Shown here piece by piece: positions 60,441-64,000 of a DNA stretch of 64,000 nt. A program made the position numbers and the translations under genes. Position 1 is the first letter of the stretch, and each line of letters begins with the position of its first letter. The notes under the pieces are model-generated. The model was not told the DNA's origin. It did no database searches and saw only the letters and a program-made list of their open reading frames with translations. The stretch comes from Actinomycetota bacterium (GTDB lineage Bacteria; Actinomycetota; Thermoleophilia; Solirubrobacterales; 70-9): positions 21,984 to 85,983 of the forward strand of contig JAFDWF010000119.1 of assembly GCA_018268575.1 (NCBI GenBank). Direction: 5' to 3'.

Positions 60441-62564
60441 TCAATCGCCGACGGCCAGGCCGGCGCGCCCGAGCTCGGGCAGCTCTCGCGTGTAGGGCAA
60501 GGGCACGCCGGGATCGTCAGCGTCGATCTCGCGCGCCAGGCGGTGGCCGTCGAAGATGTTCTCCGAGATCAGCCGCGGCGCCACGCAGTCGCCGATCCGG
60601 TAGACGGCCTCGATCCCCTCGGCCTCGAGGCGGCCGGGGTCGGCGACCAGCTCGTGGTAGACGCGGTCGAGGGGCTCGCGCTGGGTCACCAGCACCACCG
60701 AGTCGGCCTTCCACTCGACCGGGTCGGGGGCCCAGACGTTGCAGCCACGGGCGCCGGCCGCGTCGATCTCCGTCACCACGTGGGCCGGGACCACGGTCAG
60801 GCCCGCGGCGCGCAGCTCGCGGTTGACCCTGAACATCTCGCCGGTGAAGGCCATGTACTGGGCGAAGGTGGGGAAGGGGGTGACGACGGTGACCCGCTTG
60901 CCCGCGGCCAGCAGCATCTCGGCCATCGCCACGGCGGTGAAGTAGCCGTCGGTGTCGTAGATCAGGACGTCCTCGCCCGCGATCTCCCCGCGCGCCGCCG
61001 TCACCTGCTCGGGGGTCAGCGTGGAGTCGAGCTCGGCGCCCGGGATCGGGCTCTGGGTCGGCCCGTTCATCCCGTCGGCGCGCCAGCGCGCGCCGGTCGC
61101 GACGACGACGATCTCGGCGCCGTAGTCGAGAACGCCCGCGGCCTCGAGGCGGGTCTTGCCGATCACCTCGACGTTGGCCAGCCGCTCGAGCTGGATCTGG
61201 CGGTACTGGATCACCCGCGCCCACTCGCCGAGGTTCGGATAGCTGCTGATCTCCCGCACCGATCCGCCGATCGCGTCCCGCTCGTCGACCAGGTGGACGG
61301 CGCTGAACCCGCGCTTGCCGAGGACCATCGCGCACTCCATCCCGGCCGGCCCGGCACCGAGGACGAGCACGCTGCGATCGCGGTTGGCGGCCGGCTCGAA
61401 GCGCTCCGGGTGCCAGCCGCGTCGGTACTCCTCGCCGACCGTCGGATTCTGGGTGCAGACGATCGGCGCGCCCTGGGCGAAGCGGGAGGCGCAGATATTG
61501 CAGCCGATGCACTCGCGGATCTCCTCGTAGCGCCCCTCTTCGATCTTCCGCGGCAGGTAGGGGTCGGCGATCGAGGGCCGGGCGGCGGCGATGATGTCGA
61601 TCACGCCCGAGCGGACGGCGGCGGCCATCGTGTCGGGGTTGGTGAAGCGGCCGACCGCGGCGATCGGCTTCTTGGTGGCGCCGCGCACCGCCTCGATGTA
61701 CTCGCGGTGGCTGAACTCGCCGGCGAAGCGCGACGGCACCGCGTCGTCGCCCGCCCACTCCGCCGCGACCCAGCCGCCCGCCTGCAGGTCCCAGAAGTCG
61801 ACCAGGTGGTCGGTCAGCTCGATGAAGCCGTAGGCCTCCTCGCCGGCGCGGATCCCGAGCGGGCTGTCGTTCAGGGTGTCGACGCAGAGCCGGGCGGTGA
61901 TCGCGCACTCCTCGCCGACCGCTTCGCGAACCTGCTCGATCGTCTCGCTCCAGAACCTGGCGCGGTTCTCGAGCGAGCCGCCGTACTCGTCCGTGCGGCG
62001 GTTGTACTTGGCCATCAGGAAGTGCTGGGTGATCGCGCCGCACTCGGCGCCGTGGACGTTGACGATGTCGAAGCCAGCCGACCGGGCGCGCTTCGCCGCG
62101 GCGACGTAATGGCCCTGGATCTCCCGGATCCCGGCCTTGTCGAGTTCGTAGCAGCTGGTCGAGTAGAGGCTCTCGTCGGTCATCTGACTGACGCTGCGTG
62201 CCGGTAGCCGGCTCTCGAGGTTGCCGACGATCGAGCCGCCGTGCCAGAGCTCGACGCCGGCCAGGGCGCCGTGCTCGTGGGCGAGCTCGGTCATCTTGGC
62301 GAGGTTGCGGGCGTCGCTCTCGTCCCAGAGGCGGGCGGAGACGAGGGGGCGGGAGTCGCTGGAGGGGTGGACCGAGCAGAACTCGGTGTTGACCGCCGCC
62401 CAGCCGCCCTCGGCCTTGATCGCGCGGATCCAGGCCTGGGCGCCGGGCAGCTCGGCGCCGAAGCTCGTGCAGTGGGGGCTCTGGTAGAAGCGATTGCGGA
62501 GCGTCTTCGGCCCGATCGGGACAGGCTCGAACAGGACGTCATGACGCGGATCGCGACTCATCAA
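60441..62564 (-). CDS. TMADH/DgcA-like flavin and Fe-S dehydrogenase (N-methyl amine oxidising)
   Basis: 707 residues in the trimethylamine-dehydrogenase family layout. A TIM-barrel old-yellow-enzyme domain (S-P-H-C-T-S-F-G near residue 30; G-V-E-L-W-H-G-G; N-V-H-G-A-E-C-G) carries a Cys at the place of the covalent 6-S-cysteinyl FMN link of TMADH. C-I-G-C-N-I-C plus a cysteine about 12 residues later bind [4Fe-4S] near residue 345. Then come two Rossmann domains with V-L-G-A-G-P-A-G. Clustered cupin, EtfBA and DgcB-like genes are as in dimethylglycine demethylation. Substrate likely a di- or trimethylated amine or betaine; 2,4-dienoyl-CoA reductase is excluded by partners and the Cys. Confidence 0.82.
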   Translation of the reverse strand: MMSRDPRHDVLFEPVPIGPKTLRNRFYQSPHCTSFGAELPGAQAWIRAIKAEGGWAAVNTEFCSVHPSSDSRPLVSARLWDESDARNLAKMTELAHEHGALAGVELWHGGSIVGNLESRLPARSVSQMTDESLYSTSCYELDKAGIREIQGHYVAAAKRARSAGFDIVNVHGAECGAITQHFLMAKYNRRTDEYGGSLENRARFWSETIEQVREAVGEECAITARLCVDTLNDSPLGIRAGEEAYGFIELTDHLVDFWDLQAGGWVAAEWAGDDAVPSRFAGEFSHREYIEAVRGATKKPIAAVGRFTNPDTMAAAVRSGVIDIIAAARPSIADPYLPRKIEEGRYEEIRECIGCNICASRFAQGAPIVCTQNPTVGEEYRRGWHPERFEPAANRDRSVLVLGAGPAGMECAMVLGKRGFSAVHLVDERDAIGGSVREISSYPNLGEWARVIQYRQIQLERLANVEVIGKTRLEAAGVLDYGAEIVVVATGARWRADGMNGPTQSPIPGAELDSTLTPEQVTAARGEIAGEDVLIYDTDGYFTAVAMAEMLLAAGKRVTVVTPFPTFAQYMAFTGEMFRVNRELRAAGLTVVPAHVVTEIDAAGARGCNVWAPDPVEWKADSVVLVTQREPLDRVYHELVADPGRLEAEGIEAVYRIGDCVAPRLISENIFDGHRLAREIDADDPGVPLPYTRELPELGRAGLAVGD

Positions 62565-62659
62565 ACCCCCTTTGGGACCTCAGATATATGCCTCAACCAT
62601 GCCTCAACCCATCGGCATATCGATCAGGCAATATAAGATAGGCGATCGCCTCGGGAAGG
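62565..62659 (-). promoter_or_regulatory. Promoter of the minus-strand amine-oxidation operon with TetR-type site 3
   Basis: This 95-base gap holds CATATCGATCA (62616-62626), about 52 bases upstream of the dehydrogenase start, plus AGATATATG closer to it. The 11-mer is identical to part of site 4 beside the tetR gene. Confidence 0.55.
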
Positions 62660-63043
62660 TCAATCCCCGGCGACGAAGGCGATCGCCTCGATCTCGATCT
62701 GGGCACCGACCAAGAGGCCTGCGACCTGCACCGTCGAGCTGGCCGGCATCGCCTCGCCGAAGCGCTCGGAGCGCGCCTCCACGTACTCCGCGTAGTCGTC
62801 GAGCGAGGTGACGAAGGCGGTGATCTTGACCACGTCGGCGATCGTCGCGCCGCTCGACTCGAGGCTCCGCTGGATGTTGTCGAAGGTCGCCCGCGCCTCG
62901 GCTCCCATCCCGCCTCCGACCACCTTTCCGTCTGCGCCGAAACCTACGCTTCCGGAAACGTGGACCCATCGCCCGGGGCCGGTTGCCGTGACCGCCTCGC
63001 TGTAGCCGGTGGCGGGGTTCGGGGCGAGTCGATCAATGGTCAT
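62660..63043 (-). CDS. RidA/YjgF family protein
   Basis: 127 residues. H-V-S-G-S-V-G-F near residue 29, Q-R-S-L-E-S-S-G-A-T near 60, and V-V-K-I-T-A-F-V-T near 72 are typical; the C-terminal A-Q-I-E-I-E-A-I-A-F matches. RidA proteins deaminate reactive enamine/imine intermediates. The invariant Arg of RidA enzymes (usually near 105) is not evident in A-S-S-T-V-Q-V, so it may be a non-enamine Rid subgroup. Its presence beside amine oxidation genes fits imine clearance. Confidence 0.83.
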   Translation of the reverse strand: MTIDRLAPNPATGYSEAVTATGPGRWVHVSGSVGFGADGKVVGGGMGAEARATFDNIQRSLESSGATIADVVKITAFVTSLDDYAEYVEARSERFGEAMPASSTVQVAGLLVGAQIEIEAIAFVAGD

Positions 63044-63093
63044 CTTCGGAGGTCCTTTCGGATTTGAACAGCCTGATTGCAGTGTGGCCCGAT

Positions 63094-63122
63094 CGCATAT
63101 CGATCAGCCGTTCTGATATGCG
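63094..63122. promoter_or_regulatory. TetR-type operator candidate, site 4 (between ridA and tetR)
   Basis: A palindrome with outer arms CGCATATC and GATATGCG around GATCAGCCGTTCT, in the 119-base divergent region. It contains CATATCGATCA as at 62616. Position between a regulator and its divergent neighbour is the classic place of a TetR autoregulatory operator. Confidence 0.6.
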
Positions 63123-63162
63123 ACTATAAGCCAGGCACCGCGACGGACAGGAGGAAGAGAGC

Positions 63163-63750
63163 GTGCCGAAACTAGGGATGGAGCCGATTCGCCGCGAGCA
63201 GATCTGCCGGGCAGCGGCGACCGTGATCGCACGCGAAGGGTTCGCCGCGACGACGTTGCGGAACGTCGCCGACGAGGCCGGCGTCAGCACCGGCATGCTC
63301 AACCACTACTTCAGCAACCGCCAGGACCTGCTCACGCAGACGCTCGTCTTCGTCTCCGAACGGACCCAGCGGCGGCTCACCGAGGTGATCGAGTCGATGC
63401 CGCCCGGCTGGCCGCGGGTCGAAGCCCTGCTCGACCATTCGCTCGCCGACGAGGACTTGCCCAACGAGACCTGGCGGGTCTGGATCAACGCCTACGGGGA
63501 GGCGGTTCACCTACCGAAGCTGCGCAAGACGATCGAGGAGCGCCTGCTGTCCTGGTACGACGTCCTCGACCTGGCCCTTGAGGGTCTCGACGACCCCGAC
63601 CCCGACGGCATCCCGTGGAGCTGGCGGTTCGACGCGATCCTGAACGGATTGGCGATCCAGGCGCTCACCTCGGAGGCCTCGCTCGATATGAAGACGATCC
63701 GCAACGAGGTCGTCAAGGCGCTGCGCGGGTACGCCACGGCCGACGTCTGA
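63163..63750 (+). CDS. TetR-family regulator (BetI-like)
   Basis: 195 residues from GTG 63163 with GGAGGAAGAG upstream. Helix-turn-helix residues 12-55: R-E-Q-I-C-R-A-A-A-T-V-I, T-L-R-N-V-A-D-E-A-G-V-S-T-G-M-L-N-H-Y-F. The ligand domain, with W-R-V-W-I-N near residue 105, resembles BetI-type choline or amine sensors. It likely represses its own gene, ridA, the dehydrogenase operon, the aminotransferase and hyuAB2 through the CATATCGATCA-like sites. Inducer presumably an amine intermediate. Confidence 0.87.
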   Translation: MPKLGMEPIRREQICRAAATVIAREGFAATTLRNVADEAGVSTGMLNHYFSNRQDLLTQTLVFVSERTQRRLTEVIESMPPGWPRVEALLDHSLADEDLPNETWRVWINAYGEAVHLPKLRKTIEERLLSWYDVLDLALEGLDDPDPDGIPWSWRFDAILNGLAIQALTSEASLDMKTIRNEVVKALRGYATADV

Positions 63751-63799
63751 GGCGCCTGAGGGACGGGGGCGCTGCCGGCTGGCGCCCGGATAAGGGACC

Positions 63800-63851
63800 C
63801 GGCCTTCTCGGAGGCGACCCGGGCAGGCTGTGGCCGCCTCCGAAAAGGCCG
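63800..63851 (+). terminator. Long hairpin after tetR
   Basis: CGGCCTTCTCGGAGGCG and the near-complement CGCCTCCGAAAAGGCCG form a 17-bp stem with one mismatch and an 18-base loop, about 50 bases after the tetR stop, followed by AGTTTC. A strong terminator is the simplest reading. Confidence 0.5.
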
Positions 63852-63881
63852 AGTTTCGGGAGGAACGGCCGAGGGTCCGGG

Positions 63882-63959
63882 CGGGCACGGGGGTGCGTTC
63901 GCACTTACCTACGCATAGTGGCCATTACTGCGAACGCACCGCGTCGGGGACCGTGCCCG
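63882..63959. repeat. Nested inverted repeat near the window end
   Basis: Outer arms CGGGCACGG (63882-63890) and CCGTGCCCG (63951-63959) and inner arms GGTGCGTTCGCA (63892-63903) and TGCGAACGCACC (63929-63940) all match perfectly. Each inner arm is itself almost self-complementary (GTGCG-TT-CGCAC). Could be a transposon-derived element, a recombination site or a structured RNA. Confidence 0.55.
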
Positions 63960-64000
63960 TCACGAAGACGCTGGGAAGTGCGCGGGAGACGTGAGGGAGA

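Noticed and set aside
60261..62207. 648-residue plus-strand frame opposite the TMADH-like gene
   Set aside because: GC-driven antisense open frame without conserved motifs.
60441..62564. 2,4-dienoyl-CoA reductase of fatty acid oxidation
   Set aside because: The FMN-linking Cys motif and the neighbouring ETF, DgcB-like and cupin genes fit N-methyl amine oxidation better.

Overview
The window comes from a high-GC actinobacterium. Gene content (hydantoinase/oxoprolinase pairs, Dpp-type transporters, TMADH-like enzymes with ETF) and frequent GTG starts would fit a soil Thermoleophilia/Solirubrobacterales lineage, but this is inference; no rRNA or complete tRNA is present to settle it. By eye, bases 1-24,000 are less GC-rich and gene-sparser than 24,600-63,750, which fits an acquired defence island followed by two metabolic blocks.

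Region 1 (1-24.5 kb) is a layered defence island. In order it holds the tail of a Septu-like ATPase/HNH pair, a frameshifted PLD-like gene, a 31-residue membrane peptide, a MerR-like regulator, a VapBC pair, a type III restriction-modification locus whose mod gene is broken by a 10-bp slippage, a MazEF-like pair with broken toxin, an unusual nucleotide-metabolism cluster (CMP-kinase-like, deoxyribosyltransferase-like, two-TM protein, HIT-like, DUF4238), an HNH endonuclease with a C5 methyltransferase, a SIR2-HerA system, a hypothetical gene, an antitoxin relic and a decayed UvrD-type helicase. The modules are separated by repeated cassettes that each contain the 3' half of a tRNA-Ala(CGC)-like gene, all on the plus strand. 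They look like attachment-site scars of serially inserted elements. No integrase is present.

Region 2 (24.6-43.6 kb) is a large catabolic locus. A Tat/lipoprotein substrate-binding protein diverges from a tightly overlapping 14-gene plus-strand operon: dimethylformamidase-like, hydantoinase A and B, Zn-ribbon peptide, enolase-superfamily enzyme, SDR, KDG kinase, KDPG aldolase, DapA-family lyase, LacI regulator, FAD oxidoreductase and the DppBCDF-like transporter. It looks built to import and dismantle an amide-containing, sugar-acid-like compound.

Region 3 (43.6-50.4 kb) is a second accessory zone: a tRNA-Ala fragment split by a 134-bp MITE, a flippase-like membrane protein, an SDR, an alpha/beta hydrolase, an ester-cyclase-like protein, a UBP zinc finger, a second VapBC pair in inverse orientation, and a DUF1778/GNAT toxin-antitoxin pair next to another cassette.

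Region 4 (50.7-63.75 kb) is a nitrogen-compound catabolic regulon: second hydantoinase A/B, class III aminotransferase, a convergent operon encoding a TMADH/DgcA-like flavoenzyme, cupin, EtfBA and a DgcB-like Fe-S membrane protein, then RidA and a TetR regulator. Related CATATCGATCA-type sites precede all four transcription units, which suggests one TetR regulon.
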